The notes: a model not told the origin generated them from the sequence alone. DNA of 64,000 nucleotides from Solirubrobacterales bacterium (GCA_027306855.1 DAHUYZ010000002.1:1-64000), one strand, 5' to 3'. Positions 52,201 through 59,843 are shown, counted from the stretch's first letter. Program-made: numbers and translations.

Positions 52201-52598
52201 CGCAGCTCGAGCAGGAGGAGGACACGCTTGGGGTCGAGATCGAGATAACGCCCGCCGGCAAGTCGACCAAGCAGCTCTCCCTGCTCTCAGGGGGGGAGAA
52301 GTCGATGACGGCGCTCGCGTTCCTATTCGCCGTCTTCCTGGCTCGTCCGTGCCCGTTCTACGTGCTCGACGAGGTCGAGGCCGCGCTCGACGATCTCAAC
52401 CTCGACCGTTTCTTGACCTTGCTGCGCCGCTACGCAGACAGGGCGCAGTTCATCGTCATCACCCATCAGAAGCGCACGATGGAGGCCGCGGACTGGCTGT
52501 ATGGGGTGTCGATGGCCGACAACGGGATCTCCAAGGTGCTTTCGCGGCGCCTTCCCCAAGAGCAGTCGACGGCGCCCCAGGTCGCTCCCGTCTCGTGA
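49242..52598 (+). CDS. smc: Chromosome segregation ATPase Smc
   Basis: Core ATPase of bacterial condensin, partner of ScpA and ScpB encoded at 6793-8168. The N-terminal head has Walker A GPNGSGKSN (31-39), the hinge lies near residues 465-495 (GYELALAAALGGRLDGALVAD), and the C-terminal head has the ABC signature LLSGGEKSMTALAFLFAVF and Walker B PFYVLDEVEAALDD. Long heptad coiled coils flank the hinge. Start at ATG 49242 (MHLKSLTLKGFKSFPDRT) because the track ORF runs into rnc; 1118 residues, slightly short. An acidic insertion (DGGEDDLDDEAQLEQEED) precedes the signature motif. AGGATCA precedes the start. Confidence 0.96.
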   Translation: MHLKSLTLKGFKSFPDRTRLDFGPGVSVIVGPNGSGKSNVTDALLWAMGEQSPLAVRGSSMQDVIFGGGRGVQARSSAEVEIVLDNSDGTVDVPLAEISIVRRLDRAGDGEYRLNGARCRLVDVIEVLSDTGLGKETHSVISQGRVEAIVMSKPRERRMLIEEAAGLGKHRKRRRRAQLKLDRTQENLDRALDVEREARTRLRPLKRQAEAAELHERLQRQMLEVQLELALEAVRAGCEQLLDSEATVALARAKREEIEQRLADVAARRSQAESALAQRTERHDAISKRAYEIRSARERLALRGEQAATVADTVRTRAGRIEVELAALEQVAAEHSSEQESASEDRVRELEDQLGQIERERESEIERALAELQSERWRAELLVGELEQAALEARQARESADEKAEAARADLRAAQAGAQQARGEAARVGAELAAANQFLRIHARSGAHSSLSAQTRLLSEALQVEAGYELALAAALGGRLDGALVADLDAAAALLDSSGPDGAVALLAGNAADEGADGAESSAGAQSPRKDAERPPVEGARRLLDLVRGSGAVIEVARRMLEDAWVVDRLEDLPPSFSGIASTPSGRVLFAAWGEVRQATEGGAERVLARRNERERLLAESETSVRAEQEAKAEVDRRLEHVRELDVERDGADATLRERERMLAQAREERRNAEWLIEQRRAAPEQGPQAVRRAELLGELAAERRVAERVKAQREERERRIARLRAQHAADIQLQPRAERLSSALADAAQVLGGVLGEVQEQLSADRAQGELLASELRECAAQEAAIQGELRAEGEIVTAAEVAAQRLRDQAAEAQEELRAVCERLELPVPIASPDTTNEDESETSDAPARLDEEQKQALQGRLERLQRRREQLGPVNPLAKAEYDEALAHVEELETRRADLETALRELRAVIRETDRQIHDTFHATFTAAASNFEELVGDVFPGGSGRLRLVSEEQAPSPVLGGEDVAADGQANEDGGEDDLDDEAQLEQEEDTLGVEIEITPAGKSTKQLSLLSGGEKSMTALAFLFAVFLARPCPFYVLDEVEAALDDLNLDRFLTLLRRYADRAQFIVITHQKRTMEAADWLYGVSMADNGISKVLSRRLPQEQSTAPQVAPVS

Positions 52599-52655
52599 CA
52601 GGCGCGCGAGCGTCGATTGTGACTGGAACTGATGGCGCATCGCTGACGATGGCGC

Positions 52656-53681
52656 GTGACTGACGATGATGGTGGACCGCTGATGGCGCGCGATTGGACA
52701 GACCTGTTCATCACCGGTGGGCCCTCGATCTCCGCGGTGAAGCAGAGCGGTGAGGAGGACGCGACGCGGCGTCGAGGACTGCTGCGGCGCCTGCGCGAAA
52801 ACCTCTCCAAGACACGACAGGCGCTTGGGTCGGAGATCCAGGCGACGATCTTCGAAGGCCTCGACGAGCAATCTTGGGAGCGCCTGGAGGAGGCGCTGAT
52901 CATGGCCGACGTCGGTGTGTCGAGCACCGCGTCTGTGGTCGAGACGCTGGAACGCGAGTCCTCAGGTGGCACGCTGAACGGCGAGGCGCTCACGATACGC
53001 TTGGTCGAGCTGCTCGCCGACGCGGCGCGCTCAGACGACGATCGGATCGACATCCGCGCCAAGCCGACGGTGATTCTCGCGGTCGGGGTCAATGGGACCG
53101 GCAAGACGACGACGATCGGAAAGCTGGCTTGGCATCTGAAGCGCGAGCTGGGCGTCAGCGTGCTGCTCGCGGCGGCCGACACGTTCAGGGCCGCGGCACG
53201 GGAGCAGCTGCAAGGTTGGGCCGAAAGAGCGGGCGCTGAGATCGTGGTCGGGCCCGACGGCGCCGACCCCGGCTCGGTCGCCTTCGAGGCCGTGGCTCGC
53301 ACGCGAGCGCAGGGCATCGATGTCGTGATCGTCGACACGGCCGGGCGGCTTCACACGCAGGACGATTTGATGGCCGAGCTCGCGAAGGTGCGGCGTGTGA
53401 TCGCGCGCCAGCTCGAGGGTGCGCCGCACGAGACGCTGCTCACGATCGATGCGACGACCGGTCAGAACGGGCTGCGTCAAGCGAAGGCGTTCGCGGAGTC
53501 GGTCGGCGTGACCGGGATCGCGCTTACGAAGCTCGACGGCACGGCTCGCGGGGGCATCGCGATCGCGATAGCCCATGAGCTAGGCCTGCCGGTAAAGCTG
53601 ATCGGCATCGGCGAGGCGCTCGAGGATCTGCGCCCGTTCGACCCCGATGACTTTGCAAAGGCACTGATTGCCCCGGAGTGA
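52656..53681 (+). CDS. ftsY: Signal recognition particle receptor FtsY
   Basis: Membrane-associated SRP GTPase that docks Ffh-ribosome complexes at the translocon. The NG domain shows VILAVGVNGTGKTTTIGKLA (P-loop), AAADTFRAAAREQL, VIVDTAGRLHTQDDLMAEL, the TKLDGTARGG box and PVKLIGIGEALEDLRPFD, closing with FAKALIAPE. The N-terminal A domain is short, about 50 residues, with basic helices rather than a long acidic region. The start is either the GTG at 52656 (341 residues) or the ATG at 52683 (MARDWTDLF, 332); the shorter form looks more natural. It follows smc and belongs with ffh downstream. Confidence 0.94.
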   Translation: MTDDDGGPLMARDWTDLFITGGPSISAVKQSGEEDATRRRGLLRRLRENLSKTRQALGSEIQATIFEGLDEQSWERLEEALIMADVGVSSTASVVETLERESSGGTLNGEALTIRLVELLADAARSDDDRIDIRAKPTVILAVGVNGTGKTTTIGKLAWHLKRELGVSVLLAAADTFRAAAREQLQGWAERAGAEIVVGPDGADPGSVAFEAVARTRAQGIDVVIVDTAGRLHTQDDLMAELAKVRRVIARQLEGAPHETLLTIDATTGQNGLRQAKAFAESVGVTGIALTKLDGTARGGIAIAIAHELGLPVKLIGIGEALEDLRPFDPDDFAKALIAPE

Positions 53682-53690
53682 GCCCCCGGG

Positions 53691-53734
53691 CGTGTGCGTA
53701 CATAGCCCGCTCCGTCCGGCACGGACCCCACACG
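53691..53734 (+). terminator. Possible terminator hairpin after ftsY
   Basis: CGTGTG (53691-53696) pairs with CACACG (53729-53734) and encloses TCCGT/ACGGA (53711-53715/53721-53725). A short stem with large internal loops and no U-run. Confidence 0.3.
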
Positions 53735-53749
53735 GGCTTCCCGCTGAGC

Positions 53750-53755
53750 GATAAT
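53750..53755 (+). promoter_or_regulatory. Putative -10 hexamer before NfeD-like gene
   Basis: GATAAT, close to the sigma-70 consensus, lies 7 nt before the ATG at 53763, suggesting that the nfeD-SPFH pair has its own leaderless promoter. Confidence 0.45.
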
Positions 53756-53762
53756 CGCAGGC

Positions 53763-54194
53763 ATGGACGCCTGGATCCTGTGGCTTGTGGCGGCGTGCGT
53801 GCTCGGCTTGGGTGAGATGCACCAGGGCGGCTTCTATCTCGGACCGTTCGCGCTGGGGGCCGCGTTGGCCGCGGTCGTGAGCGCGCTCGGGGTGGGAGTA
53901 TTGCTGTCGACGGTCGTCTTCTTGCTCGCGTCGGGGATCGTGTTCGCCACGCTGCGGCCGGTAGCGCGCCGTCATCGAAAGACGGCGCCCGCGATCCGTA
54001 CGGGCGCCGCCGCGCTGGTCGGTCGCAAGGCGACGGTGATCGAGCGCATCGCCAACTATGAGGGCGTCGGCTGCGTGAAGATAGACGGCGAGGTCTGGAC
54101 CGCTCGCAGCTTCGACGAGGACGAGGTCATCGACCAGGGGGAGCGGGTCGAAGTGGTCGAGATACGGGGCGCAACCGCCTTGGTCATGCGCTGA
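53763..54194 (+). CDS. NfeD-like membrane protein
   Basis: A 143-residue membrane protein of the short NfeD type. Two or three N-terminal hydrophobic helices (WILWLVAACVLGLGEM, FALGAALAAVVSALGVGVLLSTVVFLLASGIVF) precede a C-terminal OB-fold domain (ALVGRKATVIERIANYEGVGCVKIDGEVWTARS, ending VEVVEIRGATALVM). NfeD proteins are encoded next to SPFH proteins, as here (24 nt downstream), and are thought to work with them in membrane microdomains. The protease domain of long NfeD forms is absent. A GATAAT box 7 nt upstream indicates a separate promoter. Confidence 0.88.
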   Translation: MDAWILWLVAACVLGLGEMHQGGFYLGPFALGAALAAVVSALGVGVLLSTVVFLLASGIVFATLRPVARRHRKTAPAIRTGAAALVGRKATVIERIANYEGVGCVKIDGEVWTARSFDEDEVIDQGERVEVVEIRGATALVMR

Positions 54195-54218
54195 TCGAAT
54201 GGAGAGGAGGGGCTGACA

Positions 54219-55175
54219 ATGGTTGCCCTGATCGTCGTAGCCGTGGTTGTTGTGTTCTTGCTGATCGCGGCTTCGCGCGCGATCCGCATCATTCCCCAAG
54301 CGCGCGCGGGGGTTGTCGAGCGCCTTGGCCGCTACAGCCGTACGCTCGATCCTGGGCTTGCGCTCCTGACGCCGTTCATCGAACGCGTTCGCCCGTTGGT
54401 GGACCTGCGCGAGCAGGTCGTCTCGTTCGACGGCCAGCCGGTGATCACCGAGGACAACCTGGTCGTGCAGATCGACACGGTGCTGTTCTTCCAGGTCACC
54501 GACCCGCGGGCGGCCGACTACGAGATCGTCAACTACATCCAGGCGATCGAGCAGATCACCGCGACGATGCTGCGCAGCGTGATCGGGTCGATGGATCTCG
54601 AGCAGACGCTGACCTCACGCGACAAGATCAACGCCCTGCTGCGCACCGTGCTCGACGAGGCGACGGGCAAGTGGGGGATCAGGATCAATCGCGTGGAGAT
54701 CAAGTCGGTCGACCCGCCGCCGGACATCAGGACCGCGATGGAGAAGCAGATGCGCGCCGAGCGCGACCGCCGCGCCGCGATCCTGACTGCGGAAGGCGAG
54801 AAGCAGGCGCAGATCCTCACAGCCGAGGGCGAGAAGCAAGCGGCGGTGTTGAAGGCCGAAGGGGCCAAGCGGGCGGCCGTGCTGCGCGCCGAGGGCGAAG
54901 CGAAGGCGATCGACACGGTGTTCAGCGCGATCCACGAGGGCAAACCGACGAGAGAGCTGCTCAGCTACGAATACCTGCAAATGCTTCCCCAGCTCGCCGA
55001 AGGCGATGCCAACAAGGTGTTCGTCGTGCCGTCCGAGTTCGCGCAGGCGTTCGGCGGGATCGGAGAGGCGCTGACGCGGGGCGCGGAGGGCTCACACGTG
55101 CGCGGTTGGGGCGACGCCCCCGATGGCGGGCAGGGCGGGGCGCTCGGCGGGGCGCCTGCGGGCGAGGACGAGTAG
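54219..55175 (+). CDS. SPFH/prohibitin-domain membrane protein (QmcA/paraslipin type)
   Basis: Membrane-anchored oligomer scaffold of the stomatin/paraslipin group. One N-terminal helix (MVALIVVAVVVVFLLIAASRA) is followed by the SPFH domain (IIPQARAGVVERLGRYSRTLDPGLALLTPFIERV, QVVSFDGQPVITEDNLVVQIDTVLFFQV, ATGKWGIRINRVEIKSVDPPPDI). An extended coiled coil comes next, four 11-residue repeats (AILTAEGEKQA and variants, about residues 187-230), then a Gly-rich tail. 318 residues, ATG with GGAGAGGAGG upstream, a strong Shine-Dalgarno site. It is 24 nt after the NfeD-like gene, and the pair separates ftsY from ffh. Substrate or partner unknown. Confidence 0.9.
   Translation: MVALIVVAVVVVFLLIAASRAIRIIPQARAGVVERLGRYSRTLDPGLALLTPFIERVRPLVDLREQVVSFDGQPVITEDNLVVQIDTVLFFQVTDPRAADYEIVNYIQAIEQITATMLRSVIGSMDLEQTLTSRDKINALLRTVLDEATGKWGIRINRVEIKSVDPPPDIRTAMEKQMRAERDRRAAILTAEGEKQAQILTAEGEKQAAVLKAEGAKRAAVLRAEGEAKAIDTVFSAIHEGKPTRELLSYEYLQMLPQLAEGDANKVFVVPSEFAQAFGGIGEALTRGAEGSHVRGWGDAPDGGQGGALGGAPAGEDE
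54777..54908 (+). repeat. Four 33-bp repeats encoding the SPFH coiled coil
   Basis: Consecutive 11-residue units (AILTAEGEKQA, QILTAEGEKQA, AVLKAEGAKRA, AVLRAEGEAKA) are encoded by four 33-bp units. An 11-residue periodicity fits a right-handed or weakly wound coiled coil, as seen in other SPFH proteins. Confidence 0.8.
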
Positions 55176-55179
55176 GCCT

Positions 55180-56514
55180 GTGTTCGACTCGCTCGGGGAG
55201 AGGCTGCAGGCGACGCTGGGCGAGGTCCGCCGGCACGGAACGCTGACCGAGAAGGACATCGACAGCGCGTTGCGAGAGATCCGGCTCGCGCTGCTGGAGG
55301 CCGACGTCAACTTCAAGGTCGCCAAGCAGTTCGCGGTCGAGGTCAAGGAGCGTTGCCAGGGAGCGGAGATAGTTGGCAAGTTGAATCCCGGTCAGCAGGT
55401 CATCAAGATCGTCGCCGACGAGTTGACGGCGCTGATGGGCGGCGACGCTCGCGATCTCCGTTTCTCCTCCAGCCCGCCCACGGTCATCCTGATGGCGGGT
55501 CTTCAGGGCTCGGGCAAGACGACGGCGACCGCCAAGCTCGCCAGGTATCTGCGCGAAGAGCATTCCTGCTCGGTGGCGCTCGCGGCGTGCGACGTCTACA
55601 GGCCTGCCGCCGTCGATCAGCTCGTGAAGGTCGGCCGACAGGCCGGCGCCGAGGTCTATGAGCAGGGGACCGACGGCGACCCTGTGGAGATTGCGCGCTG
55701 GGCTCTGGAGCGCGCCCGCCGCGAGGGCAAGGACGTGCTGATCGTCGATACGAGTGGGCGTTTGCATATCGATGAGGCGCTGATGGATGAGCTCGTGAGG
55801 ATCCGCGACGCGATCGAGCCTCAGGAGATCCTGCTCGTGCTCGACGCTATGACCGGTCAGGACGCGATCAACGTTGCAGAGGAGTTCGCGCGAGCGGTGC
55901 GCTTCGACGGTGTCGTGATGAGCAAGCTCGACGGAGATGCGCGCGGCGGCGCGGCGCTGTCGGTCAGGGCCGTTACGGGCACGCCGATCCTGTTCGTCTC
56001 CACCGGCGAGAAGCTGGAGCAGTTCGAGCGCTTCCATCCGGAGCGGATGGCTCAGCGCATCCTCGGCATGGGCGACGTGATGAGCCTGATCGAGAAGACC
56101 GAGCGTCAGTTCGACGAGGCGCAGGCCGCTGAGCTGGAGCGCAAGCTGCGCCGCAACGAGCTCGGTCTAGACGACTTCCTCGACCAGCTGAAGATGGTCC
56201 GGCGCATGGGTTCATTGACTAGCCTGCTTGGCATGATTCCGGGCTTTGCGGGCGCCCAGTTGAAGGGATTGAAGGTCGACGAGCGCGAGCTCGACCGGAT
56301 CCAGGCGATCATCCTGTCGATGACCCAGCAGGAGCGCAGGCGGCCCGAGCTCATCAATGGCTCACGCCGGCTGCGGATCGCACGGGGCTCGGGAACGAAC
56401 GTGCAGCAGGTCAACCAGCTCGTCAAGCAGTTCGGCCAGATGCGCAAGGTAATGAAGCAGATGGGACGGGGTAAGATGCCGGACGTCGGGGCGCTGATCC
56501 GCCAGGCACGCTAG
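55180..56514 (+). CDS. ffh: Signal recognition particle protein Ffh
   Basis: GTPase subunit of SRP, binding signal sequences and 4.5S RNA. N domain to about residue 85 ([24 protein letters not shown]), G domain with [46 protein letters not shown] and [14 protein letters not shown], and a C-terminal M domain rich in Met ([31 protein letters not shown]) for signal-sequence and RNA binding. The GTG at 55180 (VFDSLGERL) is 4 nt after the SPFH stop; the track start lies inside that gene. 444 residues. No SRP RNA gene is found in the window. Confidence 0.96.
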   Translation: MFDSLGERLQATLGEVRRHGTLTEKDIDSALREIRLALLEADVNFKVAKQFAVEVKERCQGAEIVGKLNPGQQVIKIVADELTALMGGDARDLRFSSSPPTVILMAGLQGSGKTTATAKLARYLREEHSCSVALAACDVYRPAAVDQLVKVGRQAGAEVYEQGTDGDPVEIARWALERARREGKDVLIVDTSGRLHIDEALMDELVRIRDAIEPQEILLVLDAMTGQDAINVAEEFARAVRFDGVVMSKLDGDARGGAALSVRAVTGTPILFVSTGEKLEQFERFHPERMAQRILGMGDVMSLIEKTERQFDEAQAAELERKLRRNELGLDDFLDQLKMVRRMGSLTSLLGMIPGFAGAQLKGLKVDERELDRIQAIILSMTQQERRRPELINGSRRLRIARGSGTNVQQVNQLVKQFGQMRKVMKQMGRGKMPDVGALIRQAR

Positions 56515-56524
56515 GGTTAGCGTC

Positions 56525-56770
56525 ATGGCAGTCAGGCTCAGGCTCACGCGTGTGGGCGCCAAGAAGAACCCGATATGGCGTGTGGTCGTCGCCGACCAGC
56601 GCTCACCGCGCGACGGTCGCGTGATCGAGACGATCGGCCACTACAACGCGCAGACGAACCCTTCGACGATCTCGATCGACGAGGAGCGAGCCAAGAGCTG
56701 GCTGGCTCGAGGGGCGCAACCGTCCGCCACGGTTCGCAAGCTGTTGCGCATCCAAGGGATCGCCGGATAG
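56525..56770 (+). CDS. rpsP: 30S ribosomal protein S16
   Basis: Small-subunit assembly protein. The N-terminal [32 protein letters not shown] is diagnostic, with [10 protein letters not shown] and [11 protein letters not shown] following. 81 residues. It starts 10 nt after ffh; ffh-rpsP-khpA-rimM-trmD-rplS is a highly conserved order, with genes presumably co-transcribed. Confidence 0.96.
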   Translation: MAVRLRLTRVGAKKNPIWRVVVADQRSPRDGRVIETIGHYNAQTNPSTISIDEERAKSWLARGAQPSATVRKLLRIQGIAG

Positions 56771-56820
56771 CGCCCGGGCGTCAGGCGCAAGTCCGTCTCA
56801 GGGCGCCGGGATCGAATGAG

Positions 56821-57063
56821 ATGTCCTCGTTGAAGAGCCTGCTGGAGTACTTAGCTCGCGGTCTCGTCGACACTCCCGAGGAGGTCTCGGTCGAGCAGTT
56901 CGACGAGGATGACGGCACGATCGTGCTCGAGCTGTGCGTCGCCGATGAGGACTACGGCAAGGTGATCGGCAAGGGCGGCCGCACCGCCCAGGCGCTGCGC
57001 ACCGTCATAAAGGCAGCGGCAGCAGGCGAGAAACGCCGCGTCCTCCTCGACATCGTCGATTGA
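56821..57063 (+). CDS. khpA: KH-domain RNA-binding protein KhpA
   Basis: Small RNA-binding protein (formerly YlqC) made of a single KH domain. Partner of KhpB in some Gram-positive bacteria, affecting RNA and cell-size control. The GxxG loop is VIGKGGRTAQALRT and the N-terminal SLLEYLARGLVDTPEEVSVEQ is typical. The ATG at 56821 gives 80 residues; the longer track ORF reads through rpsP in another frame. It is between rpsP and rimM as usual. KhpB is not in this window. Confidence 0.93.
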   Translation: MSSLKSLLEYLARGLVDTPEEVSVEQFDEDDGTIVLELCVADEDYGKVIGKGGRTAQALRTVIKAAAAGEKRRVLLDIVD

Positions 57064-57108
57064 CGCCGTCCTCCGACAACGCCTACCCGTGCCGAGAGGC
57101 CCCTCGCG

Positions 57109-57660
57109 GTGACGCCGACGCCTGGTGAGCCGGAGCGTTCGGCGATGACGGCCGGACGCGTTGGTCGCGCCCACGGCCTGGACGGCAGCTTCTACGTGAC
57201 AGGCGCCCGGCCACGCCTGCTCGGCCTCGGGACGCTCGTCGCTGTCGCAGGGCTGGAGCGGGCAATCGTGCGCCGCGCCGGCACCGACGAGCACCCGATC
57301 GTACGCCTAGAAGGGGCCGAGGACCGAGCGGCCGCCGAGTCGCTGCGCGGTCGGGAGCTGACCGTCGCTCGCGAGCACGCCCCTTCGTTGGGCGCCGGGG
57401 AATGGTGGGCTGCGGAGCTGGAGGGATGCGAGGTGACCGACGGCGATCGCCTCGTCGGCGTGGTACGTGCGCTCGTCGAGCTGCCTTCGTGCGAGGCGCT
57501 TGCGATCGACCGTGCCGCTCTACCTGCCGCCGACCGGGATCTCGCCGCTTCGGACGAGCAGGAGCCGCTACTCGTGCCGATGGTTCGAGATGCGATCCGG
57601 TCCGTCGACGTCTGCGCGAAGAGGATCGACGTCGACATGAGCTTTGTCGAAGGAGACTGA
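57109..57660 (+). CDS. rimM: 16S rRNA processing protein RimM
   Basis: 30S maturation factor that binds S19 and the 16S head. The N-terminal PRC-like beta-barrel starts TAGRVGRAHGLDGSFYVTGA, with VRLEGAEDRAAAESLRGRELTV; the C-terminal PRC barrel has EGCEVTDGDRLVGVV and LLVPMVRDAIRSVDV. 183 residues, normal. A GTG at 57109 and an ATG at 57145 are possible starts; the GTG is shown, but the family N-terminus begins near the ATG. The TGA overlaps the trmD ATG (TGATG). Confidence 0.93.
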   Translation: MTPTPGEPERSAMTAGRVGRAHGLDGSFYVTGARPRLLGLGTLVAVAGLERAIVRRAGTDEHPIVRLEGAEDRAAAESLRGRELTVAREHAPSLGAGEWWAAELEGCEVTDGDRLVGVVRALVELPSCEALAIDRAALPAADRDLAASDEQEPLLVPMVRDAIRSVDVCAKRIDVDMSFVEGD

Positions 57661-58340
57661 TGGAGATCGACGTCTTCACCCTCTTCCCCGAGTGGTTCGA
57701 GTGGTTCCAAACGCAGCGCCACGTCCGCAACGCGCTCGACGCCGGCGCTCGGCTGACGTACGTGGACATCCGCGAGCACACGCCCCTGAGTGGCCGCCAG
57801 GTCGACGACACGCCTTTCGGCGGGGGCGCGGGGATGGTGCTGCGGGTAGACGTCATGGATGCGGCGCTCAGTGCGCACTACAGGATGGATGCGGCCGCCG
57901 TGCGCGACACGCGACGCGTGATTGCGCTGACGCCGGCCGGCAGGCCGCTCGACGAGGCTTATGTGCGCGAGCTCTCCGAGCAGCCGGCCCTGACGTTGCT
58001 GTGCGGGCGCTACGAGGGGCTCGACGAGCGCATCGTCGAGCACTTCGCCGGCGAGACGCTGTCGATCGGCCGCTACGTGCTCTCAGGCGGGGAGCTCGCC
58101 GCGATGGTCGTCTGCGATGCGGTCCTGCGCAAGCTGCCCGGCGCTCTCGGTCATGCCGACTCGGCGGCGGAGGAGTCGTTCAGCGATGCGCTGGGAGGCA
58201 TGCCCGAGTATCCGCACTACACGAGACCCGCGGAATACCGCGGCTGGAAGGTCCCCGAGGTGCTTCTGTCAGGGCACCACGATCGCATCAAGCGTTGGCG
58301 CCAGGAGCAGAGCAGGCTGCGCGGCTTGCAAAGGCCCTAG
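57660..58340 (+). CDS. trmD: tRNA (guanine-37-N1)-methyltransferase
   Basis: SPOUT-family enzyme that methylates G37 of tRNAs, preventing frameshifting. The knotted SAM site is in ALTLLCGRYEGLDERIVEHF and IGRYVLSGGELAAMV, and the N-terminal MEIDVFTLFPEWFEWF and DDTPFGGGAGMVLR are typical. The ATG at 57660 overlaps the rimM stop; 226 residues. The final codons and TAG stop form half of an inverted repeat with the start of the rplS leader (see 58324-58357). Confidence 0.95.
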   Translation: MEIDVFTLFPEWFEWFQTQRHVRNALDAGARLTYVDIREHTPLSGRQVDDTPFGGGAGMVLRVDVMDAALSAHYRMDAAAVRDTRRVIALTPAGRPLDEAYVRELSEQPALTLLCGRYEGLDERIVEHFAGETLSIGRYVLSGGELAAMVVCDAVLRKLPGALGHADSAAEESFSDALGGMPEYPHYTRPAEYRGWKVPEVLLSGHHDRIKRWRQEQSRLRGLQRP

Positions 58341-58357
58341 TTAGGCCCTCTGCAAGC
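58324..58357 (+). terminator. Hairpin spanning the trmD stop codon (terminator or rplS leader)
   Basis: GCTTGCA (58324-58330) pairs perfectly with TGCAAGC (58351-58357), with an inner GGCC/GGCC helix. The trmD stop codon lies in the loop side. No U-run follows, so it may be an attenuator or a ribosomal-protein leader structure rather than a terminator. Confidence 0.4.
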
Positions 58358-58431
58358 GGCGTTCGATACCATTGCGCTACGCGCGCGGACGACAGCGACT
58401 CGCCGTCGGTTCCCGCGCATCTTCTTTTGCC

Positions 58432-59175
58432 ATGAGCAGCGTCATTGAAAGCCTCGAGCGTGCGCAACTGCGCCGCGTCCCAGAGTTCGCGCCCGGCGAT
58501 CGCGTCAGGGTGCACTTCCAGGTGATCGAGGGCACCCGCCGGCGTGTCCAGGTGTTCGAGGGCGTCGTGATCAAGCGCCAGGGCCACGGCGTGCGCGAGA
58601 CATTCGTCGTCCGCAAGCAGTCCTTCGGCGTGGGTGTCGAGCGAACGTTCCCTCTGCACTCGCCCAAGATCGAGCGCATCGAGGTGGCGGCGAGGGGCGA
58701 TGTGCGCCGCGCGAAGCTCTACTACCTGCGCGACCGTGTAGGCAAGCGCGCCAGGGTCCGAGAGCGTCGCTACGCCGGACCGGAGGAAGCGGTCGAGTAC
58801 GGCCTCCTGCACGAAGCGACCGAGGCGACCGACGCGGAGGGGGCGACGGCGGAGGAGACGCTGGCCGAGGTGGAACAGGCCGAAGTGGTCGAGACTGGCG
58901 GCGCCGGCGAGGACACGACTCCCGGCGCGGGTGAGGGCACGGCTGCTGTTGACGAAGATGTGGCTGCTGGCCCGAGCAAAGATACCCCCGGCGCAAGCGA
59001 GGACACGGCGGATGCCGATGCCGCGGACGCGCCGGATGCCGAGCCAGCTTCGCAGGACGTCGCGGCGTCAGAGGAGCAGGCCGAGGGCGCGCCCAGCGAT
59101 GACGCAGCCGCCGCGGCTGAGGCCGATCGGCCTTCCGACGCCGAGGATGCGCCCGCCGACAGCACATCGGCGTGA
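58432..59175 (+). CDS. rplS: 50S ribosomal protein L19 with long acidic C-terminal extension
   Basis: Large-subunit protein at the 30S-50S interface. The canonical L19 is residues 1 to about 115 ([89 protein letters not shown]). A further 130 residues, almost all Ala, Asp, Glu, Ser, Gly, Thr and Pro (for example [16 protein letters not shown]), double the normal length and should be disordered and strongly acidic. The ATG at 58432 fixes the family N-terminus; a TACCAT box about 60 nt upstream could be a promoter. The 3' end overlaps lepB (GTGA). There is no frameshift; the tail is in frame to the stop. Confidence 0.93.
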   Translation: MSSVIESLERAQLRRVPEFAPGDRVRVHFQVIEGTRRRVQVFEGVVIKRQGHGVRETFVVRKQSFGVGVERTFPLHSPKIERIEVAARGDVRRAKLYYLRDRVGKRARVRERRYAGPEEAVEYGLLHEATEATDAEGATAEETLAEVEQAEVVETGGAGEDTTPGAGEGTAAVDEDVAAGPSKDTPGASEDTADADAADAPDAEPASQDVAASEEQAEGAPSDDAAAAAEADRPSDAEDAPADSTSA

Positions 59176-59843
59176 GCGAGAATCCATCTTCGGCAAAGGA
59201 CGTACAGTCCGAGCCAGGCAAGAAGTCCCGCACGAGCTCGATCGTCGAGCTGGTGCTCATCATCGTCGTCGCGATCGGCCTCGCGATCGTCATCCAAGCC
59301 TTCATCGTCAAGCCCTACCGCATACCGAGCGGCTCGATGGAACCGACGCTCGCCGTCGGTCAGCGCGTTCTCGTCGACCGGATAGGCATGCACTTCGGCG
59401 ATCCTCATGTCGGTGAGATCGTGGTGTTCCATCCGCCGAAGAACGCCGAACAGGAGATCTGCGGCCCCTCGCCCCACATGGTCACGCCGGGCCGGACGGC
59501 GTGCGCGGCGCCGGAGCCGATTCAATCGAGCGTGAACTTCATCAAGCGCATCGTCGCCGGTCCGGGCGATGAAATCTCGATCAAGGAAGGGCACGTCTTT
59601 CGCAAGACGCCGGGACAGAAGACCTTCACGCGCGAGTCCGACTCGTATATCCGGCCGTGCGGTGGGGGCTCAGAGTGCAACTTCCCGGTGCCGATCAGGA
59701 TTCCCGCCGGTCACTGGTTCATGATGGGGGACAACCGTGGCGAGTCCGACGACAGCAGGTTCTGGGGACCTGTCCCCACAGGGTGGATCATCGGGGCCGC
59801 ATTCGCCACCTACTGGCCTCCCGACCGCATCGGGATTCTCTGA
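59172..59843 (+). CDS. lepB: Signal peptidase I
   Basis: Membrane-anchored Ser/Lys protease that removes Sec signal peptides. One N-terminal helix ([23 protein letters not shown]) anchors it. The catalytic Ser is in [12 protein letters not shown] and the catalytic Lys in [28 protein letters not shown] is box E. Between the Ser and Lys boxes is an insertion with Cys residues ([22 protein letters not shown]), and another pair ([10 protein letters not shown]) occurs later, so extracytoplasmic disulfides are likely. 223 residues, GTG start overlapping the rplS stop. It would process the two secreted proteins at 10377-14315. Its last 107 nt overlap the rnhB frame. Confidence 0.94.
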   Translation: MSENPSSAKDVQSEPGKKSRTSSIVELVLIIVVAIGLAIVIQAFIVKPYRIPSGSMEPTLAVGQRVLVDRIGMHFGDPHVGEIVVFHPPKNAEQEICGPSPHMVTPGRTACAAPEPIQSSVNFIKRIVAGPGDEISIKEGHVFRKTPGQKTFTRESDSYIRPCGGGSECNFPVPIRIPAGHWFMMGDNRGESDDSRFWGPVPTGWIIGAAFATYWPPDRIGIL

